NCBI RefSeq assembly: GCF_000426065.1
Contig: NZ_AUEQ01000001.1
Location: 1 to 64,000 of the forward strand
Length of the DNA: 64,000 bases
DNA from: Mycobacterium sp. URHD0025
GTDB lineage: Bacteria; Actinomycetota; Actinomycetes; Mycobacteriales; Mycobacteriaceae
Direction: 5' to 3'
How positions within the stretch are numbered: the stretch's first letter is position 1; each line of letters starts with the position of its first letter. Shown here in pieces: positions 32,190 through 40,520 of the stretch. Made by a program: the position numbers and the translations under genes. The notes under the pieces were generated by a model. That model had not been told where the DNA came from. It saw nothing but the letters and a program-made list of their open reading frames with translations, and did not search any database.

Positions 32190-32680
32190 GTGGACTCCTC
32201 GCGCAGCTTCTTCTCGAACGCGATCGGGAAGACCGCCCCGTCAGCCTCCGGCGGCAACGGCGCGATCAACCGGGCATAGCCCGCCGAGTCGTAGAGCGCC
32301 TCGGCCTCGGGCTGCAGGTGCCCCGTCGTCAGATACACCCGGCGATACCCGCGTGCGGCGATCTCGGTCTCCAGGTGGGCCAGCAGCGCCTTGCCGAATC
32401 CGCGCTGCCGGAAGCGGCTGTCGGTCCAGATGCGTTTGAGCTCCGCGGTCTCGGCGTCGAATCGGGTGAAGGCACCGCCGGTGACCGGCACGCCGTCGAG
32501 CAACCCGACATAGAGGCCGCCGCCCGGCGGCGCGAACTGCTCGGGCGCACTGACCAGCCAATTCGTTATGAGCTCGGGAGTCCCCCCATAGCGCTCCGAG
32601 TACTCCACTGCCAACTCTGCCAGCAGCGGTCCGGCCAGCGGATCGTCCAGGCCGGCCGCCACAAACTGCACACCACTCAC
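32186..32680 (-). CDS. GNAT-family N-acetyltransferase
   Basis: A 164-residue acyl-CoA-dependent acetyltransferase. The acetyl-CoA loop is FRQRGFGKALL (about 95-105; R/QxxGxG/A), preceded by the ELKRIWTDS strand and followed by YRRVYLTTGHLQPEAEALYDSAGY. I placed the start at GTG 32680, where GNAT-like sequence begins; a frame start at 32752 would add 24 residues without family features. The substrate is unknown. Translationally coupled to the LLM oxidoreductase downstream. Confidence 0.8.
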   Translation of the reverse strand: MSGVQFVAAGLDDPLAGPLLAELAVEYSERYGGTPELITNWLVSAPEQFAPPGGGLYVGLLDGVPVTGGAFTRFDAETAELKRIWTDSRFRQRGFGKALLAHLETEIAARGYRRVYLTTGHLQPEAEALYDSAGYARLIAPLPPEADGAVFPIAFEKKLREEST

Positions 32681-32785
32681 GGGGGCTGACTTAACCACCG
32701 CTTCGTTACCCACGGCGAGTTCAACGCACAGCCGTGGGCGGGATATGCCCACAGACTCAGCCTGATCGAAAACCTGCCGCGCCGG

Positions 32786-33865
32786 TCATTTCCTGGCGAG
32801 GTAGTAGTAATTCGACGGGTCCTGGTCGACCTCGGCAACCTCCACATCGGCGAATCCGGCATCGGCCAGCATCGACACGGCCACCTGCCTGCCCCACATC
32901 GTCCCCAGCCCGGCGCCACCCAAGCCCAGCGAGACCGACATGCAATGCGTCAGCGACACGGCGTAGCGATACGTGCTCATCGCCACCCCGATGTTGTCCT
33001 CCAGCCGGCTGGAGGCCTTGATGTCGGCCATCAGCAGCACCCCACCCGGCCGCAGCGCACGGTAGATGTTCGCCAGCACCTGAGCCGGCTGCGCCTGGTC
33101 ATGGATCGCATCGAACGCCGTGATGAGGTCGTATGCCGCGGTCGCGTCGAGATCCGCCAAGTCGGCGGGCAGGAATGCGACATTGGTCAGCCCATGCCGG
33201 GCCGCCTCGGCGGCCCCGGTGGCAGTCGCCTCGTCGGAGAAGTCGATACCGGTGAATCGGCTGGCCGGATAGGCCCGGGCCATGAGACCGATGGCGTACC
33301 CGCTGCCACAACCGAAGTCTGCGACGTCGATCCCGGCCTCAAGCCGCCGCGGGAGGTCCTTGACCAACGGCAGCACGTCGCTGATCAGGGCGGCGTCGAA
33401 CACCTCACCACTGCGCTCGGCCATCACGGTGTGGAAGCGCGGATAGTCGCCGTAGCTCAAGCCGCCACCGTCGCGGAAGCAGCCGAGGATCTTCTGTTCG
33501 ACCTCGCACATCAGCGGGACGTACTGGGCCAGCCGCGCCAGGTTGCCCAGGCCGGACTCGCGCGTCAACGCAGCGGCGCGGTGGGCGGGCAACCGATATG
33601 TCGAGGCATCCGTGTCGTAGTCGACCACCTGCCCCGCAGCCATCCCGCCCAGCCATTCCCGGACATAGCGCTCATCGAGGCCGGCCGCCTCGGCGATCTC
33701 GGCGCTGGTCGCCGACGGCAGCTTCGCCATCGCGTCGAACAGCCCGGTCTGGTGACCGATACTCAACAAAAGCGTCAACCCTGCGCTGTCGATCGCCGCG
33801 GTGATCCGGTCGAAGAAATCTTCTGCGGTTTCGGTAATTGCCTGCTGATCGGTGCCGTTCGCCAT
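32786..33865 (-). CDS. Class I SAM-dependent methyltransferase with N-terminal winged helix
   Basis: A 359-residue protein: a winged-helix dimerisation region at about 30-110 ([20 protein letters not shown]), then a Rossmann methyltransferase domain with motif [14 protein letters not shown] near 182-194, acidic loop GIDFSDEA, and [10 protein letters not shown] plus [12 protein letters not shown] (motifs II/III). This combination is seen in small-molecule methyltransferases (S30-like family) that are common in mycobacteria. ATG 33865 is preferred over the GTG just before it. Divergent from the SDR at 33939; substrate unknown. Confidence 0.85.
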   Translation of the reverse strand: MANGTDQQAITETAEDFFDRITAAIDSAGLTLLLSIGHQTGLFDAMAKLPSATSAEIAEAAGLDERYVREWLGGMAAGQVVDYDTDASTYRLPAHRAAALTRESGLGNLARLAQYVPLMCEVEQKILGCFRDGGGLSYGDYPRFHTVMAERSGEVFDAALISDVLPLVKDLPRRLEAGIDVADFGCGSGYAIGLMARAYPASRFTGIDFSDEATATGAAEAARHGLTNVAFLPADLADLDATAAYDLITAFDAIHDQAQPAQVLANIYRALRPGGVLLMADIKASSRLEDNIGVAMSTYRYAVSLTHCMSVSLGLGGAGLGTMWGRQVAVSMLADAGFADVEVAEVDQDPSNYYYLARK

Positions 33866-33914
33866 CACGCCCGCTCAGACTACGCCGCTTCGACGACCCC
33901 CTTCCGCCCAAAAC

Positions 33915-33928
33915 TTGACACGTGTAAA
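33915..33928 (+). promoter_or_regulatory. Near-palindromic operator overlapping a leaderless promoter
   Basis: TTGACACGTGTAAA is a 14-bp near-perfect palindrome (13 or 14 positions depending on one G/A pair) lying 10 bases before the SDR ATG 33939. TAAAGT at 33925-33930 matches the TANNNT -10 box and would start transcription at about the ATG. A repressor bound here would block RNA polymerase. TetR-type regulators bind palindromes of this kind. Confidence 0.45.
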
Positions 33929-33938
33929 GTTCGCCGCC

Positions 33939-34790
33939 ATGGACAACATCAGGGGCAAGACCATCGCGATCACCGGCGCAGCCCGCGGCATCGGTTACGC
34001 CACCGCCAAGGCCCTGCTGGCACATGGCGCCCGCGTCGTGATCGGCGACCGTGACGTGGCACTTCAGGAGTCGGCCGTCGTCGAGCTGACCAAGCTCGGA
34101 CAGGTCTCCGGCTACCCGCTCGACGTCACCGACCGGGAGTCCTTCGCGACGTTCCTGGACAAGGCCCGTACCGACGGCGGCGGACACATCGACGTGCTGA
34201 TCAACAACGCCGGTGTCATGCCGGTCGGCCCGTTCCTCGAACAGAGCGAACAGTCGATCCGGTCCAACATCGAGGTCAACGTGTACGGCGTGCTCACCGG
34301 CTGCCAGTTGGCACTGCCGGAGATGGTGAGGCGCCGCAGCGGCCACGTCATCAACATCGCCTCGCTGTCGGGCCTGATCCCGCTGCCGGGCCAGGTGGTC
34401 TACGTCGGCGCCAAGTACGCCGTCGTCGGGCTGACCACCGCGCTCGCCGATGAAATGGCCCCGCACGGCGTCGACGTCTCCGTGATCATGCCGCCTTTCA
34501 CCAACACCGACCTGATCGCGGGCACCAAGTCCGGTGGAGCGATCAAGCCGGTCGAGCCCGAGGACATCGCAGCAGCCATCGTCAAAACCCTCAACAAGCC
34601 CAAGACGCATGTGTCGGTGCCGCCGCCACTGCGGTTCACCGCCCAGGCCGCGCAGATGCTGCCGCCGAAGGGCAGGCGCTGGATGAACAAGAAGCTGGGC
34701 CTGGACAACGTGTTCCTGGAGTTCGACGCCGCCAAGCGCAAGAGCTACGAGGACCGGGCCCAGACGGCTCAGGGAGTCATCGAAAGCTAG
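33939..34790 (+). CDS. SDR-family oxidoreductase
   Basis: A 283-residue classical SDR: TGAARGIGYATA (residues 12-23) for the cofactor, INNAGVMPV, the catalytic Ser in INIASLSG, and YVGAKYAVV with Tyr and Lys at about 154-158. The C-terminal extension (about 225-283) is basic and is seen in mycobacterial SDRs that act on lipid substrates. ATG 33939 was chosen because a -10 box and palindrome lie directly upstream; the longer frame reads into the methyltransferase promoter. It ends in a CTAG stop shared with the convergent gene at 34787. Confidence 0.88.
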   Translation: MDNIRGKTIAITGAARGIGYATAKALLAHGARVVIGDRDVALQESAVVELTKLGQVSGYPLDVTDRESFATFLDKARTDGGGHIDVLINNAGVMPVGPFLEQSEQSIRSNIEVNVYGVLTGCQLALPEMVRRRSGHVINIASLSGLIPLPGQVVYVGAKYAVVGLTTALADEMAPHGVDVSVIMPPFTNTDLIAGTKSGGAIKPVEPEDIAAAIVKTLNKPKTHVSVPPPLRFTAQAAQMLPPKGRRWMNKKLGLDNVFLEFDAAKRKSYEDRAQTAQGVIES

Positions 34791-35197
34791 AACTTCGGCA
34801 GGGGTTGACCGGCGCGGTAGCCCTCGATCACGTCGAGGGCACCGTCGAGCAACTCCTCATGGGTGAACTCGTAGCGCTCGACGCTGCTGACGAAAACCAC
34901 CCGCACGATCTCGCCGTCCTCGGCCGCATCCAGCCACAGCGACGTCACCTCGAGGCCGTCCTCCACCTGAGCCCCGGACGGTTCGTAGAACCACACCGCG
35001 AAGTCGTCGCCTGACTGTTCCTCGTCAAAAGTCCAGCCGCGCGCGGTGATTCGCTCATCGAACTCGGCCAGATCGGCGACGACCGCATCGGGGATGTCCG
35101 CCAGTTCGTCGACCGACTCCGCCGACACCCGGTGCACACTCCGGTCGGCCTGCCGCTTACGGCGGCGGGCCTTCTTGGCGTCGGATCCGCGGGACAC
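34787..35197 (-). CDS. Conserved hypothetical protein with a basic N terminus
   Basis: A 136-residue protein I do not recognise with certainty. Residues 1-22 are strongly basic (KKARRRKRQADR), and the rest is acidic and folded-looking with alternating strands (GWTFDEEQSGDDFAVWFYEPSG). The overall size and acidic alpha/beta pattern recall RraB-like domains, but this is only a resemblance. It follows metZ on the same strand after two bases and so sits at the 3' end of the purT-metZ gene run. Confidence 0.7.
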   Translation of the reverse strand: MSRGSDAKKARRRKRQADRSVHRVSAESVDELADIPDAVVADLAEFDERITARGWTFDEEQSGDDFAVWFYEPSGAQVEDGLEVTSLWLDAAEDGEIVRVVFVSSVERYEFTHEELLDGALDVIEGYRAGQPLPKF

Positions 35198-35199
35198 TG

Positions 35200-36411
35200 C
35201 TACCCCAGCGCCTGATCCAGATCGGCGATCAGATCCTCGGTGCCTTCCAGGCCGATCGAGATGCGGACGACGCCGTCACCCAGCCCGATCGCGGCCCGGC
35301 CTTCCGGCCCCATCGCCCGGTGCGTGGTGGTGGCCGGGTGAGTGATCAGCGTCTTGGCGTCGCCCAGGTTGTTGGAGATGTCGACGACGCGCAGCTTGTC
35401 GAGCACCTCGAAAGCACGGTCCTTGCCGCCATCCAACTCGAAGGTGACCACGGTGCCGCCGCCGCGCATCTGCCGCTTGGCCAGGTCGAATTGCGGATGC
35501 GATTCCAGGAATGGGTACTTCACCCAGTTCACGCCGGGCTTGGCCTCCAGGAATTCAGCGATCCGCTGGGCCGAACGGTTCGAATAGTCCACCCGGACCG
35601 CAAGCGTCTCAAGGCCTTTCAGGAGCGTCCAGGCATTGAACGCACTGATCGCCGGGCCCGTGTGGCGCATGAGCTTCTGCACCGGGCCGTCGATGTACTC
35701 CTTGTCGCCCAGGATCGCCCCGCCGAGCACGCGGCCCTGTCCGTCGATGTGCTTGGTGCCGGAGTACACCACCACGTCAGCGCCGAGCGGAATGCCCTGC
35801 TGCAACAGCGGAGTGGCAAAGACGTTGTCCAGCACCACCTTTGCGCCGGCGGCATGAGCCAGCTCGGACACCGCGGCGATGTCCACCAGGGACTGCATGG
35901 GGTTGGACGGCGTCTCGAAAAACACCGCCTGGGTCGGCACCGACAGTGCCTGCTCCCACTGCGACAGGTCGTCGCCGTCGACGAACACCGTCTCCACGCC
36001 CCAGCGCGGCAGGATTTCGCTACACACCACGAAGCACGACCCGAACAGGCTGCGGGCGGCCACCAGGCGGTCACCGGCACCCAACAACGCCCCGAGCGCG
36101 GTGAACACCGCCGCCATGCCGGTAGCGGTGGCGAAGCAGGCCGGCGCGTCTTCGATGAGCCGCAGCCGTTCCTCGAACATCGAGATGGTCGGGTTGCCGT
36201 AGCGGGAGTACACGAAGCGGTCGATCTCGCCGGTGAACGCCTTCTCCGCCGCGGCTGCGGATTCGTAGACGTAGCCCGACGTCAGGTACATCGCCTCGGC
36301 GGTCTCCTCGAACTCCGACCGCAGGAGCCCCCCGCGCACACCGATGGTGGCCTGGCTGACCCCGTCGGGCAGCGCAGCAGGAATCCGGACCGAGGGAATC
36401 TCGTCGCTCAT
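35200..36411 (-). CDS. metZ: O-succinylhomoserine sulfhydrylase
   Basis: A 403-residue Cys/Met-metabolism PLP enzyme making homocysteine directly from O-succinylhomoserine and sulfide. The PLP lysine is near residue 219 in SGTKHIDGQ; RFVYSRYGNPT, ATATGMAAVF and the C-terminal THPATTTHRAMGPEGR segment are typical. ATG 36411 was chosen over a longer frame that reads back into the rhodanese gene. In mycobacteria metZ follows a rhodanese and purT in the same order as here; a rhodanese next to a sulfide-using enzyme fits sulfur handling. Confidence 0.94.
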   Translation of the reverse strand: MSDEIPSVRIPAALPDGVSQATIGVRGGLLRSEFEETAEAMYLTSGYVYESAAAAEKAFTGEIDRFVYSRYGNPTISMFEERLRLIEDAPACFATATGMAAVFTALGALLGAGDRLVAARSLFGSCFVVCSEILPRWGVETVFVDGDDLSQWEQALSVPTQAVFFETPSNPMQSLVDIAAVSELAHAAGAKVVLDNVFATPLLQQGIPLGADVVVYSGTKHIDGQGRVLGGAILGDKEYIDGPVQKLMRHTGPAISAFNAWTLLKGLETLAVRVDYSNRSAQRIAEFLEAKPGVNWVKYPFLESHPQFDLAKRQMRGGGTVVTFELDGGKDRAFEVLDKLRVVDISNNLGDAKTLITHPATTTHRAMGPEGRAAIGLGDGVVRISIGLEGTEDLIADLDQALG

Positions 36412-36419
36412 GACTGCCC

Positions 36420-36833
36420 CTAGCTCTGTTTCCAAGGCAGGCCGACGGCCTTCCAACCCGCGCCGCCGCGGTGGCGGTTCTCGTCGAGATTGCCCTCGAA
36501 ACCGTCGAGCACGTTGTAGGACGGCGCGATACCGGCCGCGGTGGCGGCCTCGGCAGCGCCGATCGAACGGTTGCCGGAGCGACACAGGAAGACCACCGGC
36601 CGCTCGCCGGGAGTCACTCCCGACGCTTGAAGATCGTCGACGAACGCGTCGTTATGGCTGCCGTCGTTCCGGTTCCATTCCACGTACACCACGTCACGCT
36701 GAAGGCTGGACAGATCCGGCACACCGACGAAGCGCCATTCGGCGTCGGTCCGACAGTCCACCAGCACGGCCTCGGAGTTCTCACTCAGAAGTTTCCAGGC
36801 CTCCTCAGGCGTGATGTCTCCCGCATAGCTCAC
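36420..36833 (-). CDS. Single-domain rhodanese-like sulfurtransferase
   Basis: A 137-residue rhodanese domain with active-site loop CRSGNRS (Cys84), the VLVDCRTDAEW acid motif and WNRNDGSHNDAF. The chemistry is sulfane-sulfur transfer from a donor such as thiosulfate or a persulfide. Start GTG 36833 forms a GTGA overlap with the preceding membrane-protein gene; an upstream ATG at 36869 would add 12 residues lying inside that gene. It is immediately upstream of metZ, suggesting it supplies or detoxifies sulfur in homocysteine synthesis. Confidence 0.88.
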   Translation of the reverse strand: MSYAGDITPEEAWKLLSENSEAVLVDCRTDAEWRFVGVPDLSSLQRDVVYVEWNRNDGSHNDAFVDDLQASGVTPGERPVVFLCRSGNRSIGAAEAATAAGIAPSYNVLDGFEGNLDENRHRGGAGWKAVGLPWKQS

Positions 36834-37285
36834 GGCCGTGAGTCTCCCATACTCGAGCAGACGCGCCATTGGCCGTCCTCACGCACGAACACCGTCTCGG
36901 TGTTCACCTTGGCGTCGGGGGTATTGGCGAAGTGGTAGACCACCGTTGCCGTGGCCCGCTCCCCTTCGACATGCACCGCAGTCACGTCGTCGACATACCG
37001 TGCGCCCTGCTTGGCCACCCAATCACGCTGGCGGGCAATGAAATCTGCCTCGGTGCCGCGCTGGGCGGAGCAGGTGTGATCGGAGAATTCGCCGAAGTTC
37101 TCCCGCTGCAGAGCGTCATTCTGGCCCACCGCCGCGAGGCTCACCTTCTGCTCCGCGCTGCGCCCGTCGGCGCCGAAGGTGTTGAGCAGGACAACAACGA
37201 TCACCACGAGCGCAATGACGGCCAACGCGCCCAGGAACGGCGCCATCGTGGGCCGATCTTCGGTTTCGTCAGCCTCGTCAGCCAT
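36830..37285 (-). CDS. Single-pass membrane protein with extracytoplasmic NTF2-like domain
   Basis: A 151-residue protein: an acidic cytoplasmic N terminus (1-13), one membrane helix (about 16-37, rich in Val and Leu) and an outer domain with Cys residues in the THTCSAQRG-like segment and near the C terminus (WRVCSSMG), which may form a disulfide. The architecture resembles the longer protein at 53567-54358. ATG 37285 is preferred over the GTG just before it. It lies between purT and the rhodanese and overlaps the latter by GTGA. Function unknown. Confidence 0.75.
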   Translation of the reverse strand: MADEADETEDRPTMAPFLGALAVIALVVIVVVLLNTFGADGRSAEQKVSLAAVGQNDALQRENFGEFSDHTCSAQRGTEADFIARQRDWVAKQGARYVDDVTAVHVEGERATATVVYHFANTPDAKVNTETVFVREDGQWRVCSSMGDSRP

Positions 37286-37291
37286 CACGGC

Positions 37292-38557
37292 CTACCACAG
37301 CTTGCGCAGCGCGGTGCCGACCCGTCTGGCACGGTCACGGGCGATGATCACGTCGGGCGCAGTGGCCAACGCGACCCCGAGACGCCGCGGAGCGTCGGAC
37401 TCGCCCGGGCGACCGAACAGCCGCACATCGCTCTCCGACGTGGCCAGCGCTTCGGCCAGCACCGCGGCGATGTCGGTCGACGGCTCGCCGGCGTCGGCCC
37501 CACCGTAGGTGACCTCGGCAGCCGCGGGCGAGATCATGATGGTGTCCACCGCCAGACCGAGGATGGCCCTGGCATGCATCTCGAACTCCGACAACCGCTG
37601 CGACCGCAGGGTCACCAATCCGCTGTCGTGCGGACGGATGCGGACGTCGGAGAAGTACACGTCGTCACCCTGAACCAGCAGCTCGACACCGAAGACCCCG
37701 CGCCCGCCCAGTGAGTTGACGATGCGCGCGGAGATCGACTTCGCGGCATCCAGCGCCGCCGGCGTCAGCGGCTGAGGCTGCCAGGACTCCAGCACGTCCG
37801 TCCCGACCTGACGATGCCCGATCGGCTCACAGAACTGCACTCCGGGACCGGTCGGTCCGGTGGTGCGCACGGTCAGCATCGTGATCTCGTATTCGACCTC
37901 GACGACCGACTCGGCCAGCACCCGGCTCTGGGCGATGTGTCCGGCGGTCGTGGCGCGCTGCCAGGCCGGTTCGACGTCGTCGGGACGCAGCAGCACCGAC
38001 TCACCGTCGCGCTGCGCGCCCATCACCGGCTTGACCACCAACGGGAAGCCGGCGTGCTCGGCCACCGCGGTCAGCTCCTCGGCCGACCCGGCGAACCAGA
38101 ACGGCACGGTCGGCAGGCCCAGCTCGTCCGACGCGAGCCGGCGCAGACCCTCCCGGTCCTGACTGAGCCGGATGCTGCGCGGGGCGGGCAGCACCTCGAT
38201 GTCGCCTCGCTCGGCCACCGCGACCAGCGCATCGGCGGCGATGACGCCGGACTCGGCGACCACGTAGCGCGGCTTCTCCCGCTCGATCAGCGCGGTGAGT
38301 TCCTCGGCGTCGTTCATCTTGATCACCGCCGAGCGATCGGCGACACCGTGCGCCGGCGCGTAGTACCGGTCGGCAGCCACCACGACACCGCCCAGCCGCT
38401 GGAACGCCAGCGCGAGCTCACGGCTCAGGTCACCCGAACCCAGCAGCAGCACCGTCGCGGCAGGCTCGCTGGGTTTGTCTGCTTGCTCGTCTCCCGCACC
38501 CTCGACCAGGTCAGGGATTTCCCCCGTGGGCTGCGCGTCCTCTATCGATTCACTCAT
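37292..38557 (-). CDS. purT: Formate-dependent phosphoribosylglycinamide formyltransferase
   Basis: A 421-residue ATP-grasp enzyme performing the third step of purine synthesis with formate, ATP and GAR, independent of folate. The N-terminal pre-ATP-grasp domain has LLGSGDLSRELALAFQRLG (about 37-55); the ATP-grasp region runs from about 140 to 335 with KPVMGAQRDGES and DVRIRPHDSGLVT. An acidic N-terminal extension of about 33 residues precedes the domain. ATG 38557 has GGAG seven bases upstream, better placed than for the upstream GTG 38569. Confidence 0.94.
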   Translation of the reverse strand: MSESIEDAQPTGEIPDLVEGAGDEQADKPSEPAATVLLLGSGDLSRELALAFQRLGGVVVAADRYYAPAHGVADRSAVIKMNDAEELTALIEREKPRYVVAESGVIAADALVAVAERGDIEVLPAPRSIRLSQDREGLRRLASDELGLPTVPFWFAGSAEELTAVAEHAGFPLVVKPVMGAQRDGESVLLRPDDVEPAWQRATTAGHIAQSRVLAESVVEVEYEITMLTVRTTGPTGPGVQFCEPIGHRQVGTDVLESWQPQPLTPAALDAAKSISARIVNSLGGRGVFGVELLVQGDDVYFSDVRIRPHDSGLVTLRSQRLSEFEMHARAILGLAVDTIMISPAAAEVTYGGADAGEPSTDIAAVLAEALATSESDVRLFGRPGESDAPRRLGVALATAPDVIIARDRARRVGTALRKLW

Positions 38558-38581
38558 CGCACGCTCCACCCTGCCAGATCG

Positions 38582-38884
38582 TCACCCGACCCGATGGTCG
38601 ATATAGCACCAACGCCAACTCTCGCCGGGTTCCGCCGAGCGCATCACCGGATGACCGCTCTGCTGAAAGTGCTTGGTGGCATGCTGATGCGGGCTGGAGT
38701 CACAGCAACCGACGTGACCGCACGCCATGCACATCCGTAGATGCGCCCAGCTACTCTCGCCGAGCTCCTCGCATTCCTGACAATGCCCTGGGGTCACCGG
38801 CTGCGGCTCGTCGACCTCGTCATCAAGATGGGCACAGGTGCGAGGCGCCGGATTGTGCTCACGCCGACGTGATCTCCTCAACAT
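38582..38884 (-). CDS. Small UBP-type zinc-finger protein
   Basis: A 100-residue protein that is essentially one UBP-type zinc finger. Metal ligands are CAHL near residue 17, then CQECEE, CMACGHVGCC and the histidines in SPHQHATKHF, with HPVMRSAEPGESWRWCYIDH at the end. In eukaryotes this fold binds the C terminus of ubiquitin; bacteria have scattered UBP-finger proteins of unknown role. ATG 38884 was chosen because a longer frame starts with TTG inside the antiporter's upstream region. Divergent from the antiporter gene, and 24 bases upstream of purT on its strand. Confidence 0.85.
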   Translation of the reverse strand: MLRRSRRREHNPAPRTCAHLDDEVDEPQPVTPGHCQECEELGESSWAHLRMCMACGHVGCCDSSPHQHATKHFQQSGHPVMRSAEPGESWRWCYIDHRVG

Positions 38885-38927
38885 GTTGATCAAGGATAGG
38901 CACGGCACACGAAGGAGGAACGACAAC

Positions 38928-40520
38928 GTGGGTGCCTCACTCCTGGCGGCGCTGGTCGCCGCAGTCCTGCTGGCCGCCGTCGCCCGCCGTTTCGACGTCT
39001 CGGCGCCGTTGGCGCTGGTGGTCGCCGGATTGGCGGGCAGCGCGCTGCCCGGATTCGACGATGTCCACCTGGATCCCGAACTGGTGCTGTTCGTGATCCT
39101 GCCTCCGCTGCTGTGGTCGGCCGGCCTGGAGAGCAGCTACGTGGCGCTGCGCCGCAACATCCGCCCGATCGGGCTGCTCGCCGTCGGATTGCCGCTGGCC
39201 ACGACGTTCGTCGTCGGCATCGTCGCCTACCAGACCGTCCCCGAACTGACGGTCGCCGCGGCCCTGACCCTCGGCGCCATCGTGGCCCCGCCCGACGCCG
39301 TCTCAGCCACCGCGGTCGGCCGCCGGCTGGGACTGCCGCGGCGCACCATGACCCTGCTCGGCGGGGAAAGCCTGCTCAACGACGCCACCGCGCTGACCGC
39401 GTACAAGGTGGCACTCGGCGCCGCCATCGGCACGGCCGCCACCTGGAGCAGCGGATTGGCCACGTTCGCGTTGGCCGCGGTCGGCGGCACCGTGGTGGGC
39501 GGCGTGATCGGGATGGTGGTGCACTTCATCCGCACCCGGCTCGACGACCCACTGGTCGAGAGCGCGATCGGCCTGGTCGCACCGTTCTTCATCTACCTGC
39601 TGGCCGAGGAGATCCACGGCTCCGGCGTGCTCGCCGTCGTGGTCGCGGCATTGTTGCTGGGCCAGCGCGAAACGCAGGCCGGCTACGCCACCCGACTGCA
39701 GGACAAGGCCGTGTGGAAGGCACTGCAGCTGATCCTCGAGTCGTTCGCATTCCTGCTGATCGGCCTGCAACTGCCCAAGGTGATCAGCGAACTGTCCGGC
39801 ATCTCGGCGGCCACGCTGGCCATCTCGTCGGCGGCGGTCCTCGCCGCGGTGATCGGGGTGCGCATCGTCTGGGTCTTCGCGTCCACCTATGTGCCCCGGA
39901 TGCTGTCCAAACAGCTCTGCTCCCACGAGCCCGCACCGCCGGCCGGGCAGGTGTTCGTGGTCGCGTGGGCCGGGATGCGCGGCGTGGTGTCACTGGCCGC
40001 GGCATTCGGCGTTCCCGCCACCACACTGGCCGGCGATCCCTTCCCCGGCCGACCCCAATTGGTGTTCCTCACCTTCGTGGTCGTGGTCGGAACGCTGCTC
40101 CTGCACGGCCTGACGCTGCCGTGGTTCATCCGGGTACTCGACGCGCGAGGCGACGAGGCGCACAGCGACGCGATCGCCACGGCCGCTGCGCAGGACAAGG
40201 CGGCCCGGGCCGCGGCCGAACGACTCGACTCGCTGCTGGCCGAACAACCGGCCGGCAGCGATGTGCCCGAACGTGCCGCCGACGTGCTGCGGGCATGGAA
40301 CACCCGGCGCCGCAACGCCGCATGGGAGCGGCTCGGACGCGGCGAAGACGACATCGGCGAGAGCCCGGCGTCCGCGTTCCGCCGGCTCCGACTGGAAATG
40401 CTTGCCGCCGAACGCGACGCGTTCATCGCCGAACGCGACGCCGGCCACATCGACGACGAAGTGCTGCGTACTGTGCTGCATGGGCTCGATCTGGAAGAGG
40501 CGACACTGAATCGTGATTAA
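38928..40520 (+). CDS. CPA1-type Na+/H+ antiporter
   Basis: A 530-residue membrane protein. It has about 12 hydrophobic segments in residues 1-410 with VAPPDAVSATAVG (the conserved PPD of the CPA1 core) and GGESLLNDATAL (the ND ion-binding motif). A charged cytoplasmic tail of about 110 residues follows, rich in Ala, Arg and Asp. GTG 38928 is firmly supported by GAAGGAGGAA at 38911-38920. Family members exchange cytoplasmic Na+ or K+ for protons. The stop overlaps the start of the MMPL gene by eight bases, so the two are co-translated. Confidence 0.9.
   Translation: MGASLLAALVAAVLLAAVARRFDVSAPLALVVAGLAGSALPGFDDVHLDPELVLFVILPPLLWSAGLESSYVALRRNIRPIGLLAVGLPLATTFVVGIVAYQTVPELTVAAALTLGAIVAPPDAVSATAVGRRLGLPRRTMTLLGGESLLNDATALTAYKVALGAAIGTAATWSSGLATFALAAVGGTVVGGVIGMVVHFIRTRLDDPLVESAIGLVAPFFIYLLAEEIHGSGVLAVVVAALLLGQRETQAGYATRLQDKAVWKALQLILESFAFLLIGLQLPKVISELSGISAATLAISSAAVLAAVIGVRIVWVFASTYVPRMLSKQLCSHEPAPPAGQVFVVAWAGMRGVVSLAAAFGVPATTLAGDPFPGRPQLVFLTFVVVVGTLLLHGLTLPWFIRVLDARGDEAHSDAIATAAAQDKAARAAAERLDSLLAEQPAGSDVPERAADVLRAWNTRRRNAAWERLGRGEDDIGESPASAFRRLRLEMLAAERDAFIAERDAGHIDDEVLRTVLHGLDLEEATLNRD

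Noticed and set aside
34787..35197. RraB-type RNase E inhibitor annotation for this gene
   Set aside because: The resemblance is only in size, acidity and alpha/beta pattern. No motif I trust is present, so it is left as hypothetical.
38557..38569. Longer purT start at GTG 38569
   Set aside because: The GGAG for translation overlaps that codon and is correctly spaced only for ATG 38557.
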